Below, in pieces: positions 15,142 to 23,402 of a stretch of 38,630 bases of DNA. Each line of letters starts with the position of its first letter. Position 1 is the first letter of the stretch. Made by a program: the position numbers and the translations under genes. The stretch is from Paenibacillus ehimensis NBRC 15659 (GTDB lineage: Bacteria; Bacillota; Bacilli; Paenibacillales; NBRC-103111). Where the stretch lies: contig NZ_BILX01000066.1 of assembly GCF_004000785.1 (NCBI RefSeq), positions 1-38,630 of the forward strand. The letters are read 5' to 3'. The notes beneath the pieces were generated by a model. The model made no database searches and was not told where the DNA came from. It saw only the letters and a list, made by a program, of their open reading frames with translations.

Positions 15142-18100
15142 TTAGTTAATCAAGCTGCCGTTCTGCAGCAAATTGTACAGGACGGTTGCGGCGGCTTCCC
15201 GGGTCGTCGGGTCGGCCGGATGGAAGTGCGGCGTTCCGTCGATCTCATCACCGCTCATCAGACCGCTCTTCGTTACCGCATCGATGCTGTTCTTGGCGTA
15301 CTCGGCAAATTCGGAAGCATCCGCATACGGCTTACGCGAAGGATTGCTCTTCGGCGTAATCTGGATCAAAGAGGATGCCCGGGACAGCATGACGGCCAAA
15401 TCTTGGCGGCTGATGCTGGCATGCGGATCGAACCGTCCTTCTTCGACGCCGTTCACAAGTCCCGCTTCATAGGCGGCCGCAATATCGTCGGCGAACCAAT
15501 CGGAGGGGCTCACATCCTGGAACGGAGCCTTCGCGCCGGCCTGCAGACCGAGTGCGCGGACCAGCATGGCCGAGAATTGCGCGCGGGTTACCTGTTCTTT
15601 GGGCGAGAACGCCGAAGCCGAGGTTCCGTTAAGCAGCAGCTTATTGGCCAAGGCTTGGATATGCGATTGTGCCCAAGACGCGTCGATATCTGTAAACGAG
15701 ATCGTACGTGTTGCGGCCGCATAGGTCGTGATGCCCGGGCGGTTGACGGTTACCGTGCGTGTGCCGTCTTTGTTTACGGCGACGTTGGCCGGAACGGCGT
15801 ATACCTTACCGTTGTCGGTATACACGACGCCCAGCGCGTTGCTGTCAGCAGTGCCGTCCACGATAAAGGAGCTTTTCAGGAAATCGCGGTTGGATACGGA
15901 AAGCGGCTGCGAATCGCTGCCGTTCACAACGCTAACGGCAAAGGAAACCGGCGTACCGAGCACTTTGGCTCCGGGGAATCCGTCGGCGAAGGCCGATGCC
16001 CGTTCTGCGTCATACCGGACGGCCACGTTCAGCCCTGACTCCGCCGGTACGCGTTTCAACACCGAAACGGGGAGCGCAACCGACGCGCTTCCGTTGCTGA
16101 CGACAAAGGAGTTTTGTTCGCCCGACGCTTTCAACGTGTTCAACTGCTCCGGCGTCAGCTTGACGGTCACCTGCTGGGACGGCGTCGCATAGACGGAGAC
16201 GACCACGGCAACCGGCGTGCCGGACTCCGTTTTTAAAGCGGCTTTCAGGTCGGCATCCGCAATGGTCACCGTCAGCGTGTTGCCGTCTGTCGTTACCGTC
16301 CGTTTCAGCGAAGCGGAGGTTTGTCCTTGATTCACGACCGCATCGATGGAAGGATTGCTGCCGGATTGCTCCGTGCTGCTGCCGCCTCCGACAGATCCGC
16401 CATAATAGAACCCGCTGCCGCTGTTGTTAATCGGCGTGCTGCTGTCGTCCGTGCTGCTGAAGCGAATCGTTTTCCATGCGACATATTGAAGCAGTTCACC
16501 GCTGGCGTTCCGTTTCGGTTGTCCGTTCGCATCCAGAATGAGGGCGCGAACCATGAGTTTATACGTGCCTTCCTTCAAGCGCTGGACGACCGGCTTTCCG
16601 GTTTCATCCACCTTATCGTTAATATAGGTGCCGTCGATGTTCTGGAACGTATACGTTCCCGGGGCAAGCAATTGCGGTTTCCCGCCGGCGTCTTTATTCA
16701 GAATTTGCCCCATGGTGCCGACGTACTTATCGTCTACGCCGTAAACGTTCAGATCCAGATAGTTCGCGTCTTTCGCCGTCAGGGTCACGGATACGTCCGT
16801 CGACTTGCTTGGCGTAATGACGGTTCGGGTCAACGTCACGTCCTGCAGTCCGAAGCCGTTATCCGGCATTTTTTTGCCGACATGCACGACGAACGGCAGG
16901 TGCAGCGAAGGCAATCCGGCGCTCTCCAGCAGCACCTCTCCTTCATATACGCCGTCTGCGGCCGTGGCCTTCGGCGCTACGGAGAGGGAGAACTTCTGTG
17001 TCGACTTGGCTCCGGCAGAAATCGTATTGTCGCTGCCGAGGCCTTCCAGCGTCGCGACGATGTTGTTCACGTCAGGCGTCTTCACCGGGTCGTTCGGATC
17101 GGAAGTGACGTTCGGGTGAAGCTTCACGGACGCCTTGTACGTTACTGCTTTGTCCGAAGTATTTTTGACCTGGAGCTGCTCTTTCTTGGCATTGCTTCCG
17201 GCAGCCATCAACCCGAAGCTGGCGCTGCTGCCATAGTTGACGACCTCTTGCGGATTCAGGTTCTTGTCGAGAATGGTGATTCGCTCCAACGTCTGGAGCA
17301 CGGCCGGCGTATAGACCGCCTGAGTCACATTGATGCGGCCTGCGCCTTGGGAATACACATCGTACGGCGTTCCGTCAGAGTCCTTGATACTGTCTGCGGT
17401 ATTGGCCATCGCCGCGCGGATATCGAACGGCGTCCAGTCCGGGTGCTGCTGCTTCAGAAGCAGAGCGACGCCCGCTACGTGCGGAGTGGCCATGCTGGTT
17501 CCGCTGCTCCGCTTATACGCTTGGTTGTAAGTGGCGCCCGGAGTCATTTTGCCATAGGCCGGATAAGTCGACAGCACGTTCACGCCCGGCGCGCTAATAT
17601 CCGGCTTAATGCTGAGCTTGTCGTCCGACAGAGGACCGCGCGAGCTGAACGTTGCCATCGTATCGCCGTGATCGGTCGTCAGCGGATAGCTGGGGCCGAA
17701 CGTCAGGCGGAACGGCTTGGTCGGATTGGCCAGCACGGCAGCGGCCAGTGCGCGTCCCTGCAGACCGGACATGTCGAAGGCGGGAATATAGTCGAAGTCG
17801 TCCCCTATGAAGGAGTCGATATGCTTGTCCCGTCCATCTATGCTTGGGGAAAGATCCGGTATGTCCTTGCCATTGGCATCCTTCGTGACATTGCCGTTAA
17901 AAATCACGATGGCCTTGGCGCCCCATTTTTTCGCATTTTTAATTTTTTCGACGAAGGCCAGCGAACCGCGCGATACGAAGGCAATTTTTCCGTCCACGTT
18001 TTTGCCCTTGTAGTCGTCGTCTTGACCCAGTCCTACATATACGGCTTCGATGGGATTCGTCCCAAGGATCGCTTTAAAGTCCTCCTGCCCGGTCTTCCAG

Positions 18101-19344
18101 CCCATGACGTTCAACGGATAAACGGCTTCGTACACGGAGCTGGCAACCGTAGCTTGATAGCGGTTGGACGGGCTGGTCACCGCGCCGACGGAGATCGCAA
18201 GCTGCGAGGAAGCCGGCGAGCCCATCGAGTAGTAATACGGTCCTTTATCTCCCGCATTGCCGCTGGCCACGACGGCAACGATGCCGCCGAGTACGGCATT
18301 GTTGATCGCGATCGAATCCGGGGAGTTCGGGTCTTTCTCCTCGTCTGAGCCCAGCGACAGGTTGATCACGTCCATTTTGTCTTTGACCGCGCGCTCGATT
18401 CCGTCGATCACCTGCGCCGAAGAGCCGGAGGATCGGCCGGTTTTGGGGTCGCGGGACAGCACTTTATAGGAGTAGAGGTCCGCATCGTAGGCAATGCCCT
18501 TTTGGACCACGTCGGAGTTCGTGTTCTTGGCCCGGCCGACGATCGTACCGGCCACGTGCGTCCCGTGAGACGTGCCCGCGAAGCCTAGTCCGAACGGGTC
18601 CTGATCCTTCGGAATGGGAGGCTCCTCGTAAGGATCGGGCGTATTGAACGAAGAATTGTATCCGCCTTTATAGGCATCCTTCAAATCCGGGTGCAAATAA
18701 TCGACGCCGCTGTCGATGACGCCGACCTTCAAGCCTTTGCCGGTCAAGCCCTTGGCCCAAGCATCCTGAGCCCCGATTTGCTTGATGGGCGCGACATCGT
18801 AATTCGCTGTTGCGGCATCAACCGGCTGCGGAGCGCCGACGGGCAATGCATAATAGGTCCGGTTCTCGTGAATCGACTTCACGCCGGGGATTTTGGCCAG
18901 CTCGGGAATCTGGTTGGCCGGCAACGTAAGTTCCATGCCGTTCAGCACGGTATTGTATTGGTAGTTGACTGTCAAATCGATGCCTTCGGATTTCGCCAAG
19001 CTGATCATGGACGATTGCTCGCTATTGACAGCGCTTTCCAATGATTCTGCAGAAAGCTGCTGCTGGCCCAGCTCGGAAGCATATTTTCCGACGGAGACCG
19101 GCTGCCCGCTCAGTTGGACGATGACGTTAACCTTGTTCGCGGAGGTGGTGTCCAGCTTGTCGGAAATAAAGGCGTTGGCATTCGGATGAAGCGAATGAGT
19201 GCGGATGATTTGCGGATCGACGATGCTGGACGGGGTGCCGGATACTGATGTCAGAGGCGCTGCCTGTGCAACGCTTTGCATCATTAAACCGGCGGTTAAT
19301 AGAGTAGACAGCAGTGAGAGACGCGAAAACTTTGCTCTTCTCAT
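15142..19344 (-). CDS. Secreted S8 subtilase of the Vpr type with C-terminal SLH domains
   Basis: 1400 residues. The start at 19344 has AAAGGAG 7 bases upstream; the frame's GTG at 19362 is inside the ribosome region. Order: signal peptide (to about 28, SVAQA-A), inhibitor-I9 propeptide (about 70-165), then the S8 domain. Catalytic residues are Asp211 (VGVIDSGVDY), His260 (GTSHGTHVAGT), oxyanion Asn363 (ASGNAGD) and Ser617 (SSGTSMATPHVAG). A PA domain is inserted at about 430-545. Fn3-like and Ig-like segments follow to about 1000, then a Gly/Ser linker (YYGGSVGGGSS), another beta-rich region, and three SLH repeats (about 1205-1395; FTDIDASWAQSHIQALANK starts the first). The SLH repeats should hold the enzyme on pyruvylated secondary wall polymer. 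B. subtilis Vpr lacks SLH and is about 800 residues, so this is a much enlarged, surface-anchored relative. Confidence 0.93.
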   Translation of the reverse strand: MRRAKFSRLSLLSTLLTAGLMMQSVAQAAPLTSVSGTPSSIVDPQIIRTHSLHPNANAFISDKLDTTSANKVNVIVQLSGQPVSVGKYASELGQQQLSAESLESAVNSEQSSMISLAKSEGIDLTVNYQYNTVLNGMELTLPANQIPELAKIPGVKSIHENRTYYALPVGAPQPVDAATANYDVAPIKQIGAQDAWAKGLTGKGLKVGVIDSGVDYLHPDLKDAYKGGYNSSFNTPDPYEEPPIPKDQDPFGLGFAGTSHGTHVAGTIVGRAKNTNSDVVQKGIAYDADLYSYKVLSRDPKTGRSSGSSAQVIDGIERAVKDKMDVINLSLGSDEEKDPNSPDSIAINNAVLGGIVAVVASGNAGDKGPYYYSMGSPASSQLAISVGAVTSPSNRYQATVASSVYEAVYPLNVMGWKTGQEDFKAILGTNPIEAVYVGLGQDDDYKGKNVDGKIAFVSRGSLAFVEKIKNAKKWGAKAIVIFNGNVTKDANGKDIPDLSPSIDGRDKHIDSFIGDDFDYIPAFDMSGLQGRALAAAVLANPTKPFRLTFGPSYPLTTDHGDTMATFSSRGPLSDDKLSIKPDISAPGVNVLSTYPAYGKMTPGATYNQAYKRSSGTSMATPHVAGVALLLKQQHPDWTPFDIRAAMANTADSIKDSDGTPYDVYSQGAGRINVTQAVYTPAVLQTLERITILDKNLNPQEVVNYGSSASFGLMAAGSNAKKEQLQVKNTSDKAVTYKASVKLHPNVTSDPNDPVKTPDVNNIVATLEGLGSDNTISAGAKSTQKFSLSVAPKATAADGVYEGEVLLESAGLPSLHLPFVVHVGKKMPDNGFGLQDVTLTRTVITPSKSTDVSVTLTAKDANYLDLNVYGVDDKYVGTMGQILNKDAGGKPQLLAPGTYTFQNIDGTYINDKVDETGKPVVQRLKEGTYKLMVRALILDANGQPKRNASGELLQYVAWKTIRFSSTDDSSTPINNSGSGFYYGGSVGGGSSTEQSGSNPSIDAVVNQGQTSASLKRTVTTDGNTLTVTIADADLKAALKTESGTPVAVVVSVYATPSQQVTVKLTPEQLNTLKASGEQNSFVVSNGSASVALPVSVLKRVPAESGLNVAVRYDAERASAFADGFPGAKVLGTPVSFAVSVVNGSDSQPLSVSNRDFLKSSFIVDGTADSNALGVVYTDNGKVYAVPANVAVNKDGTRTVTVNRPGITTYAAATRTISFTDIDASWAQSHIQALANKLLLNGTSASAFSPKEQVTRAQFSAMLVRALGLQAGAKAPFQDVSPSDWFADDIAAAYEAGLVNGVEEGRFDPHASISRQDLAVMLSRASSLIQITPKSNPSRKPYADASEFAEYAKNSIDAVTKSGLMSGDEIDGTPHFHPADPTTREAAATVLYNLLQNGSLIN

Positions 19345-19538
19345 ATCAAAACTCCTTTTCACTGTGATTTTGAGAGCTGAAGTGTGTCGTCACCCCCGAT
19401 TCGGCTTTGGTTTACAGCATTTACAAGAATTTATTGTATCACCTATTTCAAGTATATACCATATATTATAGTAAAATCTTCTAATAGATATATATAGAAT
19501 TCGATAGATTTATTTTCATTTGGCGATGAAAAACAATG

Positions 19539-19567
19539 TTGACTATTTAGTTAACTTGAGTTAATTT
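19539..19567 (+). promoter_or_regulatory. Promoter and putative operator of the TetR gene
   Basis: TTGACT (19539-19544), a 17-base spacer and TAATTT (19562-19567). A perfect dyad TTAACT-TG-AGTTAA (19551-19564) lies across the spacer and into the -10 box. This is the position and form expected for TetR autorepression. The surrounding divergent region (19345-19622) is very AT-rich and otherwise holds no gene. Confidence 0.6.
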
Positions 19568-19622
19568 ATTTATTAAGGTTTATTGTTGAACAAAAGTAAA
19601 TTCGATGAGGTGATTCCGGTCC

Positions 19623-20315
19623 ATGGACGCGCAATCGATCCCGCTGCGGGAGCTCAAAAAAGCGCGGACCAAGCTGGCGCTGTACGAGGCGAGCTTGGAG
19701 CTGATCGGCGAACGCTCGTTTCGCGAGCTGCTGGTTGACGATATTTGCCGCAAGGCGGAAGTGTCGAAGGTGACGTTTTTCAAGTTCTTCCGGCAAAAAG
19801 AGGACGTGCTGGTCTACTTCATGCGGGTATGGCTGACTTGGCGGCGGATCGAGCTGGCGGAGCGGCCGCTGCGGGGAATGACGGCTATCCGGCATATGCT
19901 CGGGAAGGTCGTCGAAGAGGCGGAGACGAAGCCGGGCTTGATGCTGAGCCTGATCGGATTTTTGTCGGAAATGAAAATGCACCCGTGCATGCCGGAGCTA
20001 AGTCCGGCGGAAATCCGCTTGCTGTTTCCGGGTCACGAGGAACTGGGGGCGCAGGAGCCGGATTTGCATCAGGAATTCACGAAACGGATTCGGGAAGCGG
20101 CCGAGGACGGGGAGCTGCGCCCGGGGGTATCCATGGAATCGGCGGTAGCTCTGCTGCATACGATTTTTTACGGGGCTTATTTGACCGGACATTTGTACGG
20201 AAATCCGGATTTGATGGGAGTCTACGAAACGCATCTAGAGGTGCTGTGCGCTGACCGGGAGAGAGAGATAAGGCATGAGCAAAGTGGTAAACGGCCGCTA
20301 TACGGCCGAGATTGA
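19623..20315 (+). CDS. TetR-family transcriptional regulator
   Basis: 230 residues. The N-terminal helix-turn-helix (about 10-65) reads LKKARTKLALYEASLELIGE, then ICRKAEVSKVTFFKFFRQKED, a textbook TetR_N domain. The C-terminal ligand domain is divergent. GAGGTGATT lies about 10 bases before the ATG. The 3' end overlaps the next gene by 41 bases, so the two are co-transcribed. A dyad over its own promoter suggests autoregulation and control of the DUF4188 gene. The ligand is unknown. Confidence 0.9.
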   Translation: MDAQSIPLRELKKARTKLALYEASLELIGERSFRELLVDDICRKAEVSKVTFFKFFRQKEDVLVYFMRVWLTWRRIELAERPLRGMTAIRHMLGKVVEEAETKPGLMLSLIGFLSEMKMHPCMPELSPAEIRLLFPGHEELGAQEPDLHQEFTKRIREAAEDGELRPGVSMESAVALLHTIFYGAYLTGHLYGNPDLMGVYETHLEVLCADREREIRHEQSGKRPLYGRD

Positions 20316-20787
20316 CGGGGATTTCGTCGTGTTCCAGATCGGGATGAGGATTAACAAGCCGTGGGCGGTCCATAAGTGGCTTCCGGTATTCAAGGCGATG
20401 CCGCCGATGATCCGGGAGCTGTACGAGAACCCGGAGCTCGGGTTCCTGCACGCCAATTTCTACACGACGCTGCGGGGGCCGGTCGTCCTGCAATATTGGC
20501 GTTCGTTCGAACAGCTGGAGCGGTATGCGCGGCACGGAGCGGTGCATCTGCAGGCTTGGCGCGAGTTCAACCGGAAGGTGGCGGCCAGCGGAGCCGTCGG
20601 CATATTTCACGAGACATTCATCGTCGCGCAGGGACAGTACGAGTGCCTGTATCATAACGTACCCGTCTTCGGGCTGGCGAAGGCCGGCCGGCACGTGCCC
20701 GCCACCGGGCGCCGCGAAACCGCCGCGCGCCGGCTCGGACGGGACAGCGATCCGGCCGTACCGACGCCACCGGCGCCGTCCATGTAG
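20275..20787 (+). CDS. DUF4188 (monooxygenase-family-like) protein
   Basis: 170 residues. Conserved DUF4188 features are visible: VVFQIGMRINKPWAVHKWLP near residues 19-38, ELGFLHANFYTTLRGPVVLQ-like sequence (about 60-79), YWRSFEQLERYAR, and HETFIV followed by Y(E)CLYHNVPVFGLAK (about 110-140). The family has a dimeric alpha/beta-barrel-like fold and is annotated as monooxygenase-like; the real substrate is not known. The last 30 residues are a variable Arg/Pro-rich tail. The GGAGAGAGAG ribosome site is embedded in the TetR gene, and the long overlap indicates coupling. Expression is probably derepressed when the TetR partner binds its ligand. Confidence 0.85.
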   Translation: MSKVVNGRYTAEIDGDFVVFQIGMRINKPWAVHKWLPVFKAMPPMIRELYENPELGFLHANFYTTLRGPVVLQYWRSFEQLERYARHGAVHLQAWREFNRKVAASGAVGIFHETFIVAQGQYECLYHNVPVFGLAKAGRHVPATGRRETAARRLGRDSDPAVPTPPAPSM

Positions 20788-20800
20788 AGGCAGGCACACA

Positions 20801-20848
20801 GCAAACAAGCACCTCGGCCAAGGAACGGCTTGGGAGGTGCTTGTTTGC
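20801..20848. terminator. Bidirectional terminator
   Basis: GCAAACAAGCACCTC (20801-20815) and GAGGTGCTTGTTTGC (20834-20848) form a perfect 15-bp stem that contains the A- and T-rich ends. It separates the plus-strand TetR operon from the convergent minus-strand gene. Confidence 0.85.
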
Positions 20849-20887
20849 GGGCGGGGCTAAACCGCGGTCCGGTCCGGCAGTTGGTCC

Positions 20888-21403
20888 CTAAACAAACGGA
20901 TACGCATAGTTCTGCGGCGCTTCGAAGAAATGACTGACGTTGACCAGCCGGCCCGGATCAAAGCTTATACGGACGGGTCCCTCGGCATGAATTTCGAGCT
21001 CGCAGTACCCGTGAGGCCAATCCAGTATGCCCGTCAGCCGGTATAGATACGGGCGGTTAGGCGTGATTCCCCGAACGGCCCACTCTTTGGACAAGGAAAC
21101 CTTGCTCCCGTCAGCGGTTCGGACAAAATCGTTGTTTTGCTCCAAAGAATGATACAGAACGGTCGAAATGCTGACCTTCGACACCTGATGGAACTCGAGC
21201 TTCGCCAAGCCGGACAAATAAAAATGACTGCCCTCGTCCGGTCTAAGGATCCGATTCCGGACGCACCAGTCTTTGCTGACATCTATTCCCCAGGCGCCGA
21301 TGCGCAGGGTCTCTTCCGTAAGCGGAACGCTGTTAAAAAAAAGATGCGACTCGCGAAAACCGATCGGTTTAAAGCAGTCGTTTGTAATATCTCCCTCAAA
21401 TAT
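20888..21403 (-). CDS. Hypothetical protein downstream of the first Sda-like gene
   Basis: 171 residues from the ATG at 21403 (AAGGA about 10 bases upstream); a longer frame to 21436 begins at a TTG with no ribosome site. Not recognised. There is no signal peptide or membrane helix. The sequence looks beta-rich (HFYLSGLAKLEFHQVSKVSI; RISFDPGRLVNVSHFF) with several Trp and Tyr residues. It follows the Sda-like gene by 60 bases on the same strand and is probably co-transcribed with it. Function unknown. Confidence 0.7.
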   Translation of the reverse strand: MFEGDITNDCFKPIGFRESHLFFNSVPLTEETLRIGAWGIDVSKDWCVRNRILRPDEGSHFYLSGLAKLEFHQVSKVSISTVLYHSLEQNNDFVRTADGSKVSLSKEWAVRGITPNRPYLYRLTGILDWPHGYCELEIHAEGPVRISFDPGRLVNVSHFFEAPQNYAYPFV

Positions 21404-21463
21404 CATATTTCGTAGTCCTTCCCTGCCAGAATTCAATTTCTTAATTTGCTGCCGAACGGCAGC

Positions 21464-21646
21464 TCAAGCCCTTGCTTCTCTCCGGACCTTGTTCCCGGAA
21501 AGACCGAACCAGGTCCGGCGGAAAACCGGATCGTCCAAGCGCCGATGAATTTCATTAAGCAGCAAACGAATAAATTTCGGATCAAGCTGAAGCCGGACCG
21601 CGTCGGCGTAGCAGTCCAAGAGCCAGTCGTCTTTAAGAGAACGCAT
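21464..21646 (-). CDS. Sda-like sporulation kinase inhibitor, copy 1
   Basis: 60 residues from the ATG at 21646, with GGAGG 5 bases upstream. MRSLKDDWLLDCYADAVRLQ followed by LDPKFIRLLLNEIHRR aligns over its whole helical hairpin with Sda of Bacillus (MRKLSDELLIESYFKA..., FIELIENEIKRR). Sda binds the dimerisation domain of KinA/KinB-type kinases and blocks the sporulation phosphorelay when replication is disturbed. This copy has a C-terminal extension of about 20 residues beyond the usual 46-52. The KinB-like kinase in this same window is a possible target. Its upstream region is shared with the second copy at 22885-23085. Confidence 0.85.
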   Translation of the reverse strand: MRSLKDDWLLDCYADAVRLQLDPKFIRLLLNEIHRRLDDPVFRRTWFGLSGNKVRREARA

Positions 21647-21680
21647 ACTTGCCTCCACTCAAAAATCATTTTCCATATTT

Positions 21681-21754
21681 ATACTAAAATGATAGTATTA
21701 GTTGATCCGATGCGCATCACATTTTGTAGTTCGTTCGATGGCAAAAATGATTGC
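21681..21754 (-). promoter_or_regulatory. Promoter/operator region of Sda copy 1 with two dyads
   Basis: ATACTA-N6-TAGTAT (21681-21698) overlaps a minus-strand -10-like TATAAA/TAGTAT. Between lies GCATCACATTTTGT (21714-21727), and further upstream is GCAA-N6-TTGC (21741-21754). The same three elements in the same order precede Sda copy 2. No DnaA-box (TTATCCACA) as in B. subtilis sda is seen. Confidence 0.6.
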
Positions 21755-21815
21755 AATATATGGAAAATGGACGCAAAATGAAAAAGGGATCCCAGCTGGA
21801 ACGGAGGGGAAAGAG

Positions 21816-22067
21816 GTGAGGTTAAAATACCCGATCTACTTTTTAAGTCTTGTCTTCGTGTTCCATATTTTCGAGAAATGGCCGCTCGGCGGAAGCTGGA
21901 AAATAGTTTGGATCGTGTTGACGACCTCCGTCATCTCGATCGCCGCGGAGAAGCTCGGAATAGCCGACAAGAAAATTCCTCTCGCTGCGGGCATTATCGG
22001 TATTATTCTTCTATTGGCTGGAGCCGAATACTTTTTTCCGTCCGGCTGGAGGAAACCTATCGGGTGA
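21816..22067 (+). CDS. Small membrane protein
   Basis: 83 residues from a GTG at 21816 with GGAGG about 8 bases upstream; the open frame extends further back but overlaps the Sda promoter. Three hydrophobic stretches are visible: IYFLSLVFVFHIF, IVWIVLTTSVISIAA and LAAGIIGIILLLAGAEYFF. The C-terminus is basic. No family recognised. Divergent from Sda copy 1. Confidence 0.6.
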   Translation: MRLKYPIYFLSLVFVFHIFEKWPLGGSWKIVWIVLTTSVISIAAEKLGIADKKIPLAAGIIGIILLLAGAEYFFPSGWRKPIG

Positions 22068-22238
22068 ATGCGGGGTACGCGGACTATGTTCGCTTGATCG
22101 ATGCGGCGGCTAGTATAGCGGGGCTTCGGCGCGACACCGGAATTCCAAGGAGAAGGCGGGACGTCCTTCAACGGCGCAAGGGCGGCCGCCGGTCATCGTG
22201 AAGACAGTCCCGATGGCCGACAGTTGACTGTATCGTTC

Positions 22239-22697
22239 TTACTCCCCGGCGACCGTACCATTGAGCTCGTGGATATGAACCATCATGGCCTTGATCTGCC
22301 GGTTCAGTTCGGCCATCTGCTCCAGCGTCATGCCGCTGGAGGCGAACAGCGCTTGCGGTATACAGACCGCTTTGTGCTGAAGCGCCACGCCTTTGTCCGC
22401 GATCCGGACGATGACGACGCGCTCGTCCTGGCTGGAACGCTTCCTTTGCAGCAGCCCGGCAGCTTCCATCCGTTTCAGCATCGGTGTCAAGGTTCCCGAG
22501 TCCAGATCGAGGATCTCGCTCAGCTCCTTGACCGTGCTTTCTTCCTTTTCCCACAAAACCAACAGCACAAGATATTGGGGATAGGTCAGCCCCAGCTCGT
22601 CGAGCAGCGGCCGGTACATTCTCGAAATCGCTCTCGAACAGGCATACAAACTGAAGCATAGCTGATTGTCAAGCTTCAAATATTCATTATGGCTCAT
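22239..22697 (-). CDS. ohrR: OhrR-type MarR regulator, organic peroxide sensor
   Basis: 152 residues. LKLDNQLCFSLYACSRAISR contains the single-cysteine sensor of OhrR (Cys14), which is oxidised by organic hydroperoxides. LGLTYPQYLVLLVLWEKEES and LDSGTLTPMLKRMEAAGLLQ are OhrR-specific versions of the winged-helix segments, and DERVV is the wing. AGAAGG precedes the ATG. The usual partner, the peroxidase gene ohr/ohrA, is not next to it in this window, so the target must lie elsewhere or only ohrR itself is controlled. A second cysteine (ACSR, Cys20) and Cys near residue 111 leave open whether it works as a 1-Cys or 2-Cys sensor. Confidence 0.9.
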   Translation of the reverse strand: MSHNEYLKLDNQLCFSLYACSRAISRMYRPLLDELGLTYPQYLVLLVLWEKEESTVKELSEILDLDSGTLTPMLKRMEAAGLLQRKRSSQDERVVIVRIADKGVALQHKAVCIPQALFASSGMTLEQMAELNRQIKAMMVHIHELNGTVAGE

Positions 22698-22884
22698 GGG
22701 AGGGACCTTCTTTCCTCAATCTGCTCATTCCAGAAGGATTGTGCACAAGTTATTTGATAAAAATTATATCATTCTCTCCCTATCTCCAACAAGCCTGCGA
22801 AGCATGCCAAAAAGACTCCTAAGCTGCGCAAGTAGCAATCCACAGCGTAAGAGCCCGGAAAGATAGAAAAAGGAAGGCGAGGGT

Positions 22885-23085
22885 TCAATTCGCGTGGAAC
22901 GCGTCTCCAGCCGCAGCCATACCCCATGGGGAGTGGGAGGCGGCCATCCACATTCGGCGGAAAGCGGGATCGTTTGAACGCCTATGGATTTCTTCTAGCA
23001 GCAGATCGATAAACTCGGGATCAAGCTGAAGGCGGACCGCATCCATGTAGCATTGAATGAGCCAATCGTGTTTGAGCGTGCGCAT
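22885..23085 (-). CDS. Sda-like sporulation kinase inhibitor, copy 2
   Basis: 66 residues from the ATG at 23085 with GGAGG 7 bases upstream. MRTLKHDWLIQCYMDAVRLQ and LDPEFIDLLLEEIHRRSNDP are clearly paralogous to copy 1 at 21464-21646 (DAVRLQLD identical) and match the Sda helical hairpin. The C-terminal extension (WMAASHSPWGMAAAGD) differs from copy 1. A closely similar promoter region precedes both, pointing to local duplication about 1.4 kb apart, with OhrR and a small membrane protein in between. It likely inhibits a sporulation kinase; whether the two copies differ in target is unknown. Confidence 0.85.
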   Translation of the reverse strand: MRTLKHDWLIQCYMDAVRLQLDPEFIDLLLEEIHRRSNDPAFRRMWMAASHSPWGMAAAGDAFHAN

Positions 23086-23153
23086 CGGTTATCCTCCATC
23101 CTTGGGATTCGTTGCTGATGTCATCCCAAATCCCTGATTAAAATTCCATAATT

Positions 23154-23227
23154 ATACTAAAATTGTAGTATTCATGGTGCCAAATCGCATCACATTTTGT
23201 TGTTTCATGAATGCAAAAATTGTTGCA
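23154..23227 (-). promoter_or_regulatory. Promoter/operator region of Sda copy 2 with two dyads
   Basis: ATACTA-N6-TAGTAT (23154-23171) overlaps a minus-strand TATAAT. GCATCACATTTTGT (23187-23200) and TGCAA-N6-TTGCA (23212-23227) follow, as in copy 1. Both dyads have six-base centres with similar sequence (AAATTG/AAATGA), which argues for true operators rather than chance. Confidence 0.62.
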
Positions 23228-23368
23228 TCATATCGAAATAGGGCGCAAATTGGCTTTTGGGAGAGGCAAACCGTTGGCTGGCTGGACACGGCCGCAGCAG
23301 GAACCGCCTCCGGATTCTGCGGACGTTCAGCCGTAGCATGTTCCGCCCTCCGGCCGCATATGTAATGA

Positions 23369-23389
23369 TATAAGACAACCTGTCTTATA
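23369..23389. promoter_or_regulatory. Perfect palindrome, TetR-type operator candidate
   Basis: TATAAGACA-ACC-TGTCTTATA: nine-base arms with a three-base centre, ending 13 bases before the GTG of the next gene. AGACA-N3-TGTCT is a common core of TetR-family operators in Gram-positive bacteria. No regulator gene lies beside it. Confidence 0.55.
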
Positions 23390-23402
23390 AAGGGGGGATA
23401 CG

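Noticed and set aside
16684..16700. TTGCGG-N4-CCGCCG-like sequence similar to a ComA box
   Set aside because: It is inside the protease coding region with two mismatches in the right arm and no gene start nearby.
16321..18348. 675-codon open frame on the plus strand
   Set aside because: It lies entirely antisense to the Vpr-type protease whose domains are complete; composition (Arg/His/Val-rich) is that of a shadow frame.
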